The position numbers were made by a program, and so were the translations under genes. From contig CP075368.1 in NCBI GenBank assembly GCA_019454185.1, positions 248,001 to 312,000 of the forward strand: DNA of 64,000 nucleotides, written 5' to 3'. The notes under the pieces are model-generated. The model was given only the letters and a program-made list of their open reading frames with translations, made no database searches and was not told where the DNA came from. The stretch's first letter is position 1; every line of letters starts with the position of its first letter. This document shows, one piece after another, positions 33,371-42,280 of this stretch. The stretch comes from Phycisphaeraceae bacterium. GTDB taxonomy: Bacteria > Planctomycetota > Phycisphaerae > Phycisphaerales > UBA1924.

Positions 33371-35941
33371 ATGCGAATCGTGGCGTCAATCATGCTGTCA
33401 ACGCTCGCGGCGTCGGCCGGGGCGACCGGTCCGACTCCATGGACGTCCGTCGATGGAGCGATGACGACTCCTGGGATATGCCCGGAGCATTTCATGCTCA
33501 ACGCGCCGGTTCGGATCGTGCGCCCTGCGCCTCCTGTGGTTTCGCGGAGTGATGAGATCACATTTCTTTCGACCGAGGATGGTCCCGACGGCGACTCATC
33601 ACGAGACATTGTGTTCACCCGCGACGGGACACAGGCCGTCATCATCAACGCACAGACCAACACGATGACCTTCCTGAGTATCGCCAGCCGCACGATCACG
33701 CACTCGGTCGATGTGGGGGAGTACCCGGTCGGTGTTGCCGTGACGCCGGACGGTCGATACGCGCTGGCTGTCAACGTTCTATCGAACACACTGTCGGTGG
33801 TCGATATCGCGACGCACACCGAGATCGCGCAGGTCCCGATCAGCGGCGACCAGCCGTATCGCGTCGCGGTGACTCCGGATTCGCAGCACGCGATCGTGGG
33901 CGTCATCAACGACGCGGTCTTCAGCGCGTTCTCGGTGGTTGACCTCGACACTCTGGCGGAGATCCGGGTGATCGACGCCTCATCGCAGGGTGTCATCGGG
34001 GGGTACTTCACGCCAGAGTACGGCATCTACGGTGACTCTTTCACTGCGTTCGCGCTGTCAGCAGACGGAACAAAGATCATCTACCCGCAGCGTTTCCAGG
34101 ACACGATCTACATCTACGACGTCGCGACCGGGGCGCAACTCGCAGCACTCCCGACGTTCGATCAGCCCACGGCGGTTGACGTTTCGCCGGTCGGTAACTT
34201 CGCCGTTGTGTCGTGTGAAGGATCTTCGCGCAGGGTTGTCAGGGTCAATCTGGACACAAACACGATCGACGGATCGTTCGCGACGTCGGCCGACAACACG
34301 TGGCAGAAGGTGCGTGTCACGCCGGACGGGACCCACGCGATCGTCTCGCAGTTGAATGAGATCGAGTTTGTGAACCTGAGCACGGGGACGCTGACACGGC
34401 TCTCAACGGGGTCGCCGGGTGACATCGAGTTCTCGGCGGACGGCCTGTACGCGTTCATCTCGAACTTCAGCAGCCGCGTGATCAGCCTCGCAACCCGGTC
34501 GCAGGTCGCCTCGGTGACGTTCGCGGCATCGGCGGAAGCGGCGACGAGCCCGGTCGCGAACATCGCGGTCGCGCTGAACAATCGGTTCGGTGAGGACGTC
34601 CATGTCTACAACATCAACGGGGCTTCCTCGTCGTTTCTGGGGTTCTCGCTCACCGGGCTCGGTCTGGAGAGCGACTCGACGCGTGAGCTTGCGATCACGC
34701 CCGATGGGCGTCGGCTGTTCTTCGGGAACTGCACGAGTCGCTCGGGAGGGTTTGTCGAGCTGGGCGCCAACACGTTCTCCGCGTTGACGACGACGGCGTT
34801 CCGGACGCTTGATGCCGCGGCGACGCCCGACGGCGCGTATGTCGTCGCGACACATGCGGACGGTCAAACGGTCTCGATCATTGATACTTCGACGCGGACG
34901 ACCGTGGCGAACCTGCCGGTGTTCGACCGTCCTGCCCGGGTCTTGATCAGCCCGGACAGCGCGTACGCCTATGTGCTGTCGATCGCCGGCACGGATCGGG
35001 TGCACAAGATCGCGCTGAACGGCGCAAGCTCGAGCGTGGTCGCGACCCAGATCGCCGGGCAGGCGGGCGCGGTTGGATACTCGTTCTCCGAGTTCAGCGG
35101 GATCGCGCTGTCGCCTGACGGGTCGCTGATCGCGGTGTGCCGCTCGTTCGACGATCTGCTTCGTCTGATCGACACTTCCACCATGGCGGTGGTTGCGGAT
35201 GTGCCGTGCAACCCGACGGGGAACACGGACTTCCCGATCCGCGTGACGTTCAACTCGACGGGAACCCGGGCGTATGTTTCGACGACTTTCGGCGACACGA
35301 TCACGGTGGTGAATATCGCCGGCGCGGCATCGAGCGTGGTCACGAACGTCCCCGGCATCGATGCGCCGCTGTCTCTCGATCTCGACGCCTCGGACGCGTA
35401 CCTCTATGTGGGCACGGCCGGGTTCGGAACGGGGCGACTGGCTGTCATCGACACGGCGACCAACAGCGTGGTGCGGACGGTTCTGCTCGGCGCGAACGGC
35501 ACGATCCGATCGACATACATGTCGCCGGTGGATGGCAAGCTGTACGCGGCGGGCTCCGACAACAACGGCGGGCGGCTCTGGATCTTCAACGCCGCCGGGG
35601 CGTCGACGACGCTGGACCGCTCGATCGAGCTCTCGGCGAGTCCGGCCGATCTTGCGTTCTCCGAGTCGCTGGGGCAGGCGATCGTCTCGCTGCCGGTGCC
35701 GGACGGTATTGAGATCGTGCAGGTGCGCCCGCGCTGCACGGCTGATTACAACGGGGACACACTGGTCGATATCCTCGACTTCCTCGACTTCATGGACGAC
35801 TTCTCGGTCTGCGATCAGCAGAATGGTCCGTGCGGCCAGTTCGGGAACACCGACTTCACCGGCGACACGGTCGTTGACATCCTTGATTTTCTGGACTTCA
35901 TGGATGGCTTCGGGACGCAGTCAGGAACGTGCGGTGCCTGA
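33371..35941 (+). CDS. Large YVTN-type beta-propeller protein with paired C-terminal dockerins
   Basis: An 856-residue exported protein (signal MRIVASIMLSTLAASAGA). Residues about 60-780 are propeller blades of the YVTN/lactonase type: PVGVAVTPDGRYALAVNVLS, NTLSVVDIATHTEIAQVPIS, PYRVAVTPDSQHAIVG and many more, enough for two propellers. Residues 791-856 hold two dockerin repeats, DYNGDTLVDILDFLDFMDDF and DFTGDTVVDILDFLDFMDGFG, with the same core as in the protein at 4523-5344. ATG 33371 has AAGGAG upstream. It is probably a surface protein anchored through the dockerin; ligand unknown. It is divergent from the prepilin-like gene. Confidence 0.88.
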   Translation: MRIVASIMLSTLAASAGATGPTPWTSVDGAMTTPGICPEHFMLNAPVRIVRPAPPVVSRSDEITFLSTEDGPDGDSSRDIVFTRDGTQAVIINAQTNTMTFLSIASRTITHSVDVGEYPVGVAVTPDGRYALAVNVLSNTLSVVDIATHTEIAQVPISGDQPYRVAVTPDSQHAIVGVINDAVFSAFSVVDLDTLAEIRVIDASSQGVIGGYFTPEYGIYGDSFTAFALSADGTKIIYPQRFQDTIYIYDVATGAQLAALPTFDQPTAVDVSPVGNFAVVSCEGSSRRVVRVNLDTNTIDGSFATSADNTWQKVRVTPDGTHAIVSQLNEIEFVNLSTGTLTRLSTGSPGDIEFSADGLYAFISNFSSRVISLATRSQVASVTFAASAEAATSPVANIAVALNNRFGEDVHVYNINGASSSFLGFSLTGLGLESDSTRELAITPDGRRLFFGNCTSRSGGFVELGANTFSALTTTAFRTLDAAATPDGAYVVATHADGQTVSIIDTSTRTTVANLPVFDRPARVLISPDSAYAYVLSIAGTDRVHKIALNGASSSVVATQIAGQAGAVGYSFSEFSGIALSPDGSLIAVCRSFDDLLRLIDTSTMAVVADVPCNPTGNTDFPIRVTFNSTGTRAYVSTTFGDTITVVNIAGAASSVVTNVPGIDAPLSLDLDASDAYLYVGTAGFGTGRLAVIDTATNSVVRTVLLGANGTIRSTYMSPVDGKLYAAGSDNNGGRLWIFNAAGASTTLDRSIELSASPADLAFSESLGQAIVSLPVPDGIEIVQVRPRCTADYNGDTLVDILDFLDFMDDFSVCDQQNGPCGQFGNTDFTGDTVVDILDFLDFMDGFGTQSGTCGA

Positions 35942-35988
35942 TCACCGAATCGGCATCGTGCCGGAATGAAAGCCAGGCCAGAATGAGC

Positions 35989-36014
35989 GGAGCCCGGTCG
36001 CAGGACCGGGCTCC
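35989..36014 (+). terminator. Rho-independent terminator
   Basis: GGAGCCCGGTC, loop GCAG, GACCGGGCTCC: a perfect 11-bp stem, followed by GTGTGTTTG, 47 bases after the propeller gene. Confidence 0.85.
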
Positions 36015-36037
36015 GTGTGTTTGACATGATCGATAAG

Positions 36038-36109
36038 AGCCACCTCAGGGATTTGAACCCTGGACCTATGCTTTACGAAAGCATCGCTCTACCGCTGAGC
36101 TAAGGTGGC
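36038..36109 (-). tRNA. tRNA-Thr (anticodon CGU)
   Basis: The minus strand from 36109 folds as a tRNA. The acceptor stem is GCCACCT/AGGTGGC, the D arm AGCTCAGCGGTAGAGC, and the anticodon stem ATGCT/AGCAT around TTCGTAA (anticodon CGU, reading ACG). The T arm contains GGTTCAAATCC and the discriminator base is U. It has 72 bases, and the 3' CCA is not encoded. Threonine follows from the anticodon. Confidence 0.95.
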
Positions 36110-36256
36110 GTGCGGCCTCCCGAGCCCGGGCGACCGTCCCGAAGTATCGCAGGCAATCCCCCCCGGGTCCACACTCGGCCCCTCGAATCGTGCTTTCCGC
36201 GTGATTGGTCAGCGGCTGGGGCGCATTCCCGGCGTGAGTTCGGCGTATTTCGGGAC

Positions 36257-37621
36257 TCACGCGGACCCGCCGCTCCGGACCTGCATGCGGGTTCCGGATG
36301 ATCGGAGCTGGTCGAGCTGTCGTCGTCCGATTCTGGCGCGGAGCGTGACTGTGGAAGTGTCGTAGGCCCTGTCCAGCACGTGTCCCCGGTTCTCGATGAA
36401 GTGGATCGACTTGGCCTCGCTGAGGGGGAGCGTGATCTCGACCTCGTCTACATCTCCCTGCGCGTGGCGTCGGACGATGTCTTCGAGCGCGTCCTGGCCG
36501 AGGCGCATCCTGCCGTCGGCTCCGGGAAGCGAACTGATCGCGATCGCGCCCGGCACGCGCGACTGCCACTCCAAGACGGCGGCGTTGGTCGGCAGCCGAT
36601 CGGCCTTGTTGAGAAGGAGCGCGACGGCGGGCTCGCTCCACGATTCGCCGTCCGCGGCCTCTGCCTCGGCCGTCTCTTTGAAGAGATCTTCAAGCGTTGA
36701 CATCACGGTTCGGTATTGGAGTTCGGCTGCATCATCGGACGCGTCGAGCACGATCAGGAGAAGGTCGGCGTGTGTCGCCTCTTCGAGCGTTGCCCGGAAG
36801 GAAGCGATGAGGTTGTGGGGGAGGTCGCGGACGAATCCGACGGTGTCCGAGAGCATGACTGCGAGCCCGCCGCCCAGATCCCACTCGCGGGTTCGTGTGA
36901 CGAGGGTCGCGAAGACGCGATCGTCCGCATATGCCCCGCCGGTGGTGAGCGTGTTGAAGAGCGTGCTCTTTCCGGCGTTGGTGTAGCCGACGAGGCCGAC
37001 GGTGACGTGGTCGCTCTTTCTGCGGCGGACCTCGCGGCGCTTTCTGTCCTGGATCAGGCGGAGTTCGCGGAGGAGGTCGAGCTTTCTGGCCTGGACGAGG
37101 CGTCGGTCGGTTTCAAGCTGCTGCTCGCCGGGCCCGCGTGTGCCGATGCCGCCGCCCGCCTGTCGTTCGAGGTGCGTCCACATCGACTTCAGGCGCGGAT
37201 AGGTGTATTCGAGCTGCGCGAGTTCGACCTGGAGCTTGGCCTCATGGGTGGTGGCGCGGCTGGCGAAGATGTCGAGGATGAGCTCGCTGCGATCGATGAC
37301 CTTCCGCTTCACGACCTCTTCGATGTTGCTGATCTGGCGTGGGGAGAGGTCGTGGTCGAAGATCACGGTGGTCGCGCCGGTGGCGTCGCAGATGCCGAGC
37401 AGTTCCTCGACCTTGCCGCGCCCCATGAACATGCCGGCTTCCGGACGTTCGCGACGTTGCTCGACCTCTCCGACGACCAGCGCCCCCGCCTGCTCGGCCA
37501 GCGCACGGAGCTCGCCGAATGGGTTGGCGATGTCGTAGTTTGAGTCAGGGAGTCGAACCGCGGCGAGGATCGCCCGCTCGGACTGGACCTTGATTGTCGT
37601 GCGTTCTTTGTTTGCGGTCAT
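36257..37621 (-). CDS. hflX: GTPase HflX
   Basis: A 454-residue ribosome-associated GTPase. The N-terminal HflX domain has EAGMFMGRGKVEEL and ATTVIFDHDLSPRQISNIE, then RSELILDIFASRATTHEAKLQVELAQL in the linker (cores VIFDHDLSPRQ and ILDIFASRA). GERGPGE-type loop is GIGTRGPGEQQLETDRR. The G domain has GYTNAGKST (G1), DTVGFVRDLP (G3) and NKAD (G4). HflX splits stalled or heat-damaged 70S ribosomes. It starts at ATG 37621 and lies 49 bases downstream of a zinc-ribbon gene. Confidence 0.94.
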   Translation of the reverse strand: MTANKERTTIKVQSERAILAAVRLPDSNYDIANPFGELRALAEQAGALVVGEVEQRRERPEAGMFMGRGKVEELLGICDATGATTVIFDHDLSPRQISNIEEVVKRKVIDRSELILDIFASRATTHEAKLQVELAQLEYTYPRLKSMWTHLERQAGGGIGTRGPGEQQLETDRRLVQARKLDLLRELRLIQDRKRREVRRRKSDHVTVGLVGYTNAGKSTLFNTLTTGGAYADDRVFATLVTRTREWDLGGGLAVMLSDTVGFVRDLPHNLIASFRATLEEATHADLLLIVLDASDDAAELQYRTVMSTLEDLFKETAEAEAADGESWSEPAVALLLNKADRLPTNAAVLEWQSRVPGAIAISSLPGADGRMRLGQDALEDIVRRHAQGDVDEVEITLPLSEAKSIHFIENRGHVLDRAYDTSTVTLRARIGRRQLDQLRSSGTRMQVRSGGSA

Positions 37622-37670
37622 GCGTGTGAGTGTCTCGCCTTCGCGTGATTGTACGCGAGGGATGGAGCGG

Positions 37671-38042
37671 CTATGGCGTATCGGAAGCGGCTCCCATGTC
37701 GTCGCGCTCGGCTCGGACCCCGTCCGGGATCGATGCGAGGATTGTCCCGCATTCGGGGCAGGCGACGATGCCGCGGACGAGACTGGAGGTGTCGTAGCCG
37801 CAAGCGTGGCAGCGACCGGCCGGGAACGAGCGACGGCTTGATCGCCTGCGCCCGAGGATGGTGTCACGCACGGAATTGATGCCGAGCAAGAGAAGTCCGA
37901 CGGTGGAAATGAAGAGGGTCAGGGTTGCGGCGAATCTGAGCAGTGCGGCCCAGGCACCTGTGCCCCGCGGCATCGCGATGGTGGCAACGACGGCAGCGAC
38001 GAAAGCCACGATCAGGACTCCCGTTGATCGTCGGATCCGCAT
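37671..38042 (-). CDS. Small membrane protein with zinc ribbon
   Basis: A 123-residue protein (from ATG 38042; a GTG at 38099 would add 19 residues). Two membrane segments (about 8-24 and 34-55) precede a zinc ribbon, CHACGYDTSSLVRGIVACPECG, with the two Cys pairs. This CxxCGYD...CPECG domain with one or two helices is a recurrent planctomycete type of unknown function; a related protein occurs at 48674-49174. No ribosome site distinguishes the starts. Confidence 0.68.
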   Translation of the reverse strand: MRIRRSTGVLIVAFVAAVVATIAMPRGTGAWAALLRFAATLTLFISTVGLLLLGINSVRDTILGRRRSSRRSFPAGRCHACGYDTSSLVRGIVACPECGTILASIPDGVRAERDDMGAASDTP

Positions 38043-38136
38043 CGGGAGGATGGTACGGACAAGGCGACTTGGCGGGGAAGCCGAACCCGGACCTGTCACC
38101 GGACGAACCTACGCTTGTAGAACCGGTGCGGACCCC

Positions 38137-39792
38137 ATGGAGACTCCCTTGAAGACCGCTCGTCTGGCGACCAAAGCCGTTCTGTTCTCGATTCTTGGCG
38201 TGGCTGTCGTGGGCTCGACCCTCGCGATCGCCAGGCGTGACGACTTCGCGTTCTTTGATCCGATCCTGGACGTGAAGGGCGCGATCGATCGTTACTACTT
38301 GGAGCAGCCGGATGAGAAGGCGATGCAGATCGGTGCGATCCAGGGGATGATCGAGACGCTGAACGATCCGTACACCGTCTTCGTGCCGGCGCGGGATCGC
38401 AAGGAGTTCGACAAGGAACTGACCGGTGAGTATGTCGGCATCGGAGCGCAGATCCAGATCCGCGACGGGTGGCTCACGATCGCCTCGCCTCTGGAGGATT
38501 CGCCCGCGTATCGCGTAGGTCTGATGGCCGACGATCGCGTGACCAAGATCGATGGTGAGTCGACGTTCGGGCTTACCGACGAGCAATGCGTGGAGCGGCT
38601 GACGGGCGAGCCGGGGACGAGCGTGACGCTCACAATCGAGCGCAAGGGCGAGCAGATCGAGCTGCAGGTCGTGCGCGAGCCGATCAAGACGCGGTCCGTC
38701 AAGGGGTTCCACCGTGATCCGACAGATGCCCAGAAATGGCAGGCGTACATCGATCCGGCCAGGAAGATCATGTATCTCCGGCTTACCCAGTTCACACCGA
38801 ACTGCTCCTTCGAGTTCGCTCAGGCACTCGTCGCGGCGGGTGCTGACAAGGGCGAGGTGAAGGGGCTGATCGTCGATCTCCGCTGGAACGGAGGCGGCGT
38901 CCTGCAGGATGCCATCGCGATCGCTGATATGTTCCTTTCCGAGGGTGTCATCGTTTCGACGAAGGGACGCGCGCACTCGGAAGAGGTTGCCAGAGCATCT
39001 GCTCCGGGGACGCTTCCTGAGTTTCCCATCACGGTGCTTGTGAACTCGCAGTCCGCTTCAGCCGCGGAGGTGTTGGCCGGAGCTCTCTCTGAGAACGGGC
39101 GAGCAGTCGTAGTCGGAACGAGGACCTTCGGCAAGGGGTTGGTCCAGACCGTTCGGACGCTGCCCAACTCGGGCGGCGCGCAGCTCAAGATCACCGAGCA
39201 GGCCTACTACCTGCCTTCTGGCCGCTCGCTGCATCGAAAGGGTGATTCCGCCGAGTGGGGCGTCGATCCGACGGATGGCTTCTATCTGCCGATCACGGAT
39301 CAGGAGGTGATCGACCTCTTCACGGTTCGGCGTGAGCAGGACATCATTCGAAATGGCGCGTCCGCTTCTGAGTCGGATTGGGCGGATCCCGATCGAATCC
39401 TCGAGAAGCTGAAGGATCGGCAGCTCGCCGCCGCGCTGCGGGCGATTCAGGCGAAGATCGATACCGGCGAGTGGCTCCAGACCGGGCAGCCGCTGCCGCA
39501 GCGCGGGGCCCAGGCGGGCGAGGAGCTGGCGAGGTTGCTTCGGACGCGGGACCGCATCGAGCGTGAACTGCTTCGGATCGATGAGCGGATCGAGATGCTC
39601 CAGGCGGCAAGCGGCAAGCCGGCCGAGTTGCCCGACCTCTGGGACGACGAGATCGAGATCACTGGCGGGCGTCTGATCGTCTACGACAAGAGCGGGCAGA
39701 AGGTCTCTGAGTTGCAGATCACCGGTCCGAATGTTGAGCGTGCTTTGCAGAGTGCGGATGTGAAAAAGTCCGAGGAAGGAACCGGCGAGTAA
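38137..39792 (+). CDS. S41 C-terminal processing peptidase (CtpA-like)
   Basis: A 551-residue exported or membrane-anchored protease (helix about 9-30). A PDZ domain spans about 100-190 (GEYVGIGAQIQIRDG, AYRVGLMADDRVTKIDGES). The S41 core has RLTQFTPNCSFEF, LIVDLRWNGGGVLQDAI, the Ser block NSQSASAAEVLAGAL and the Lys block GTRTFGKGLVQT, giving the Ser-Lys dyad. The C-terminal ~150 residues include a coiled-coil (LARLLRTRDRIERELLRIDE) not present in all members. It probably trims C-termini of envelope proteins. It heads an operon with tsaD. Confidence 0.92.
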   Translation: METPLKTARLATKAVLFSILGVAVVGSTLAIARRDDFAFFDPILDVKGAIDRYYLEQPDEKAMQIGAIQGMIETLNDPYTVFVPARDRKEFDKELTGEYVGIGAQIQIRDGWLTIASPLEDSPAYRVGLMADDRVTKIDGESTFGLTDEQCVERLTGEPGTSVTLTIERKGEQIELQVVREPIKTRSVKGFHRDPTDAQKWQAYIDPARKIMYLRLTQFTPNCSFEFAQALVAAGADKGEVKGLIVDLRWNGGGVLQDAIAIADMFLSEGVIVSTKGRAHSEEVARASAPGTLPEFPITVLVNSQSASAAEVLAGALSENGRAVVVGTRTFGKGLVQTVRTLPNSGGAQLKITEQAYYLPSGRSLHRKGDSAEWGVDPTDGFYLPITDQEVIDLFTVRREQDIIRNGASASESDWADPDRILEKLKDRQLAAALRAIQAKIDTGEWLQTGQPLPQRGAQAGEELARLLRTRDRIERELLRIDERIEMLQAASGKPAELPDLWDDEIEITGGRLIVYDKSGQKVSELQITGPNVERALQSADVKKSEEGTGE

Positions 39793-39795
39793 GGC

Positions 39796-40839
39796 GTGCT
39801 GACGCTCGGCATCGAATCATCCTGCGACGAGACCGGCGTGTCGATCGTTGAGGACGGCCGGCGCGTTCGGTCGTCCGTAGTCGCCTCTCAGAACGATCTG
39901 CACGCCCAGTATCGGGGTGTCGTTCCCGAACTCGCGGGGCGAGCCCACGTCCGTAGCATCCTTCCCGTGCTCAGGACCGCGCTGCGAGAGGCGGACGCCA
40001 CGCTCCACGATGTCGGGCTCGTGGCAGTCGGGCACAGGCCCGGCCTCATCGGGTCTCTCCTTGTGGGGTTGACGGCGGCCAAGGCAATCGCCTGGTCGAT
40101 GGGGCTCCCGATTGTCGGCGTTGATCACGTGCACGCGCACCTGTACTCGCCATTGCTCGATCTCGCAGAGCACGAACGTCCGGCGTACCCCGCGATCGGG
40201 CTTGTCGTGAGCGGCGGTCACACCTCGATCTATCGCCTTGAGTCGCCGGTTGTGCTCACTCGCCTCGGGGCGACGATCGACGACGCGATCGGCGAGGCGT
40301 ACGACAAAGCGGCGACGCTGCTCGATCTGCCCTTTCCCGGCGGGCCGAACCTTGATCGCCTCGCGGCAGAACCCGGCGCGAATGATCGTGCCCACGACCT
40401 GCCGATCTCACGCCTGAGTCCGACTTCGCTCGATTTCTCGTTCAGCGGGCTCAAGACCGCGACCATGCTCGCCGTGAGAGGCGATCCGCAGGCAGGGTCG
40501 GACCCGCGTACAGGAGAGCGGCTCACGCACGACGAGCGACGTGATATCGCGGCATCGTTCCAGCGTGCGGCTGTTCGCGCGGTCCTCATCAAGCTCGAAC
40601 GTGCGTTCGACTCGACGCCCTGCCGCTCGCTCCTTGTCGGCGGGGGTGTCTCCGCCAACTCCCGCCTGAGAGCCGAGTTGATGAGACTGGGCAAGGACCG
40701 CGGGATCGATGTGCGATTGCCCCCGATGAGATACTGCATCGACAACGCCGCGATGATCGCGGGGCTCGGGCACGCGATGTTCGCGTCTGGACGCGGGGAT
40801 GATCTGACGCTCGAACCAACACCCACAACAGCATGCTGA
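39796..40839 (+). CDS. tsaD: tRNA N6-adenosine threonylcarbamoyltransferase
   Basis: A 347-residue protein from GTG 39796, 3 bases after the ctpA-like stop. Diagnostic blocks are LGIESSCDETGVSIV at the N-terminus, VGVDHVHAHLYSPLL (metal-binding His pair), LVVSGGHTSIY, GEAYDKAATLL, and LLVGGGVSANSRLR. It completes t6A37 formation on ANN-decoding tRNAs together with TsaB and TsaE, whose genes are not here. The gene overlaps the following metallopeptidase gene by 7 bases. Confidence 0.95.
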   Translation: MLTLGIESSCDETGVSIVEDGRRVRSSVVASQNDLHAQYRGVVPELAGRAHVRSILPVLRTALREADATLHDVGLVAVGHRPGLIGSLLVGLTAAKAIAWSMGLPIVGVDHVHAHLYSPLLDLAEHERPAYPAIGLVVSGGHTSIYRLESPVVLTRLGATIDDAIGEAYDKAATLLDLPFPGGPNLDRLAAEPGANDRAHDLPISRLSPTSLDFSFSGLKTATMLAVRGDPQAGSDPRTGERLTHDERRDIAASFQRAAVRAVLIKLERAFDSTPCRSLLVGGGVSANSRLRAELMRLGKDRGIDVRLPPMRYCIDNAAMIAGLGHAMFASGRGDDLTLEPTPTTAC

Positions 40840-41612
40840 ACACGCTCATCATCATCGCATCGCTCTTTCTCGGCACGGCTTGGCACCCGCAGCCGCCGAC
40901 TGAGCCGGCGTCGGTCCGTCCTGATATCCCGCAGATCGACGCCTACGAAGAGCGCACGATCGCGGGGTTCCGGGTCCTTGTCCATCGCGACCTGCTCTCT
41001 GCGGACTCGGTGGGGGGGCGGCGCGCGATCGCGGCGTTGACGTGGGATCTTGAGCTGGCGGCGTTGCTGCTGCCGCGTGACGCGATCGAGATGCTCCGGG
41101 GCACGACGCCGATCTGGTTGACGCCCGATCTTCCCTCGGCGGGTGGGTGGAACGCGCGGGGCTTGTGCCACCATCCCAGCCGGGACTGGCTGGTGAACGC
41201 GGGCTATGGGCCGGATCGTGCGGGGGCGGTTGAGGTCTGTAATGTGGAGGAGTATCTGCTCTGGAGGGCGGAGCAGCCCCTCTGCATCGTGCATGAACTC
41301 GCGCACGCGTTGCAGCATGAGTTGGGCGATCCGATTGAGATCAGGCGCACCTTCGAGCGTGCGGTGGCCTCGGGCGTGTACGAGCGGGTTGCGTTCTCGA
41401 TGGGGACACCGGGCGAGCTCAGGCGCGCTTACGCACTGAACAACCACATGGAGTACTTCGCTGAGATCTCGGAGGCGTACTTCGGGAGAAACGACTTCTT
41501 CCCGTTCACGCGCGACGAGTTGAAGGCGGCGGATCCGGATGGGCACTCGCTCGTGGAGCAGATCTGGTTCGGACCCATGGCAACCACACGAGATGGTCGG
41601 CCCGCGCCATGA
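40833..41612 (+). CDS. Exported HExxH metallopeptidase-like protein
   Basis: A 259-residue protein with a short signal (MLNTLIIIASLFLGTAW). HELAHALQH lies at 154-162 (zinc His154 and His158), and Glu211 or Glu214 in HMEYFAEISEAYFG could be the third ligand, so gluzincin-like. The C-terminal pattern EAYFGRNDFFPFTRDEL is shared with small secreted metallopeptidases of unknown substrate. It is tightly packed between tsaD (7-base overlap) and the release-factor-like gene (4-base ATGA overlap). Confidence 0.75.
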   Translation: MLNTLIIIASLFLGTAWHPQPPTEPASVRPDIPQIDAYEERTIAGFRVLVHRDLLSADSVGGRRAIAALTWDLELAALLLPRDAIEMLRGTTPIWLTPDLPSAGGWNARGLCHHPSRDWLVNAGYGPDRAGAVEVCNVEEYLLWRAEQPLCIVHELAHALQHELGDPIEIRRTFERAVASGVYERVAFSMGTPGELRRAYALNNHMEYFAEISEAYFGRNDFFPFTRDELKAADPDGHSLVEQIWFGPMATTRDGRPAP

Positions 41613-42160
41613 GCCGGCGACCCGTCACCATCTCACGGGATGAACGCCCGGAGGGTTCCGGGCATCCGGCATCACTGCCAGACGAGACGCTCCTGGCGCA
41701 GTGCGTGCAGGGTCGTGGCAAGAGTGGGGGCCCCGGCGGGCAGCATCGCAACAAGGTCGAGACGATGGTCGAACTCACGCACAAGCCCTCGGGGATGCAG
41801 GCGCACGCCGGAGAGCGGCGCAGCGTGTCGGAGAATCGTCAGGTCGCGATCCGGCGGCTGCGACTGTTGCTCGCGACGGAACATCGCCAAACGGTGCCGC
41901 TCGGCGAGATCGGCTCCGCGCTCTGGAGGTCGCGTGTGCAAGGGGGGCGGATCGTGTGCAATCCCGATCACTCGGACTACCCATCGCTGCTGGCGGAGGC
42001 GATGGATGTGCTCTTTGCGATGAAGCTCGACCCGCAGAAAGCCGCGATCCGGCTCGGGTGCACCGCGAGCCAGCTGATCAAGCTTCTGCGTGAGCATCCG
42101 CCAGCACTGCTTCGCGTGAACGAGGCGCGAGCGGAACGTGGGGAACATCCGATCAAGTGA
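41609..42160 (+). CDS. Peptide chain release factor-like (GGQ) protein
   Basis: A 183-residue protein with only the RF-1 catalytic domain. GKSGGPGGQHRNKVET (GGQ at 43-45) is followed by VELTHKPSGMQAHAGERRSVSEN, split here as VELTHKPSG and RRSVSENRQ. There is no codon-recognition domain. Stand-alone GGQ proteins such as ArfB hydrolyse peptidyl-tRNA on stalled ribosomes, but this one has a C-terminal extension (LGCTASQLIKLLREHPPALL) rather than the basic ArfB tail, so its exact role is open. Confidence 0.85.
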   Translation: MSRRPVTISRDERPEGSGHPASLPDETLLAQCVQGRGKSGGPGGQHRNKVETMVELTHKPSGMQAHAGERRSVSENRQVAIRRLRLLLATEHRQTVPLGEIGSALWRSRVQGGRIVCNPDHSDYPSLLAEAMDVLFAMKLDPQKAAIRLGCTASQLIKLLREHPPALLRVNEARAERGEHPIK

Positions 42161-42193
42161 GGTGCGAAGCCAAGTGTTCGTGGCCGAAAAGAA

Positions 42194-42222
42194 CACCAGC
42201 CCGGCACAGGGCCGGGCTGGTG
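42194..42222 (-). terminator. Rho-independent terminator
   Basis: CACCAGCCCGGC, loop ACAGG, GCCGGGCTGGTG: a perfect 12-bp stem. On the minus strand it is followed by TTCTTTTC and serves the PEP-CTERM gene ending at 42281. It may also stop the plus-strand operon ending at 42160. Confidence 0.9.
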
Positions 42223-42280
42223 AGCGAGTTCACCTGAGTTCATCATAGATCGACGCTCTCAGGTCAGCGTCGAGTATCAC

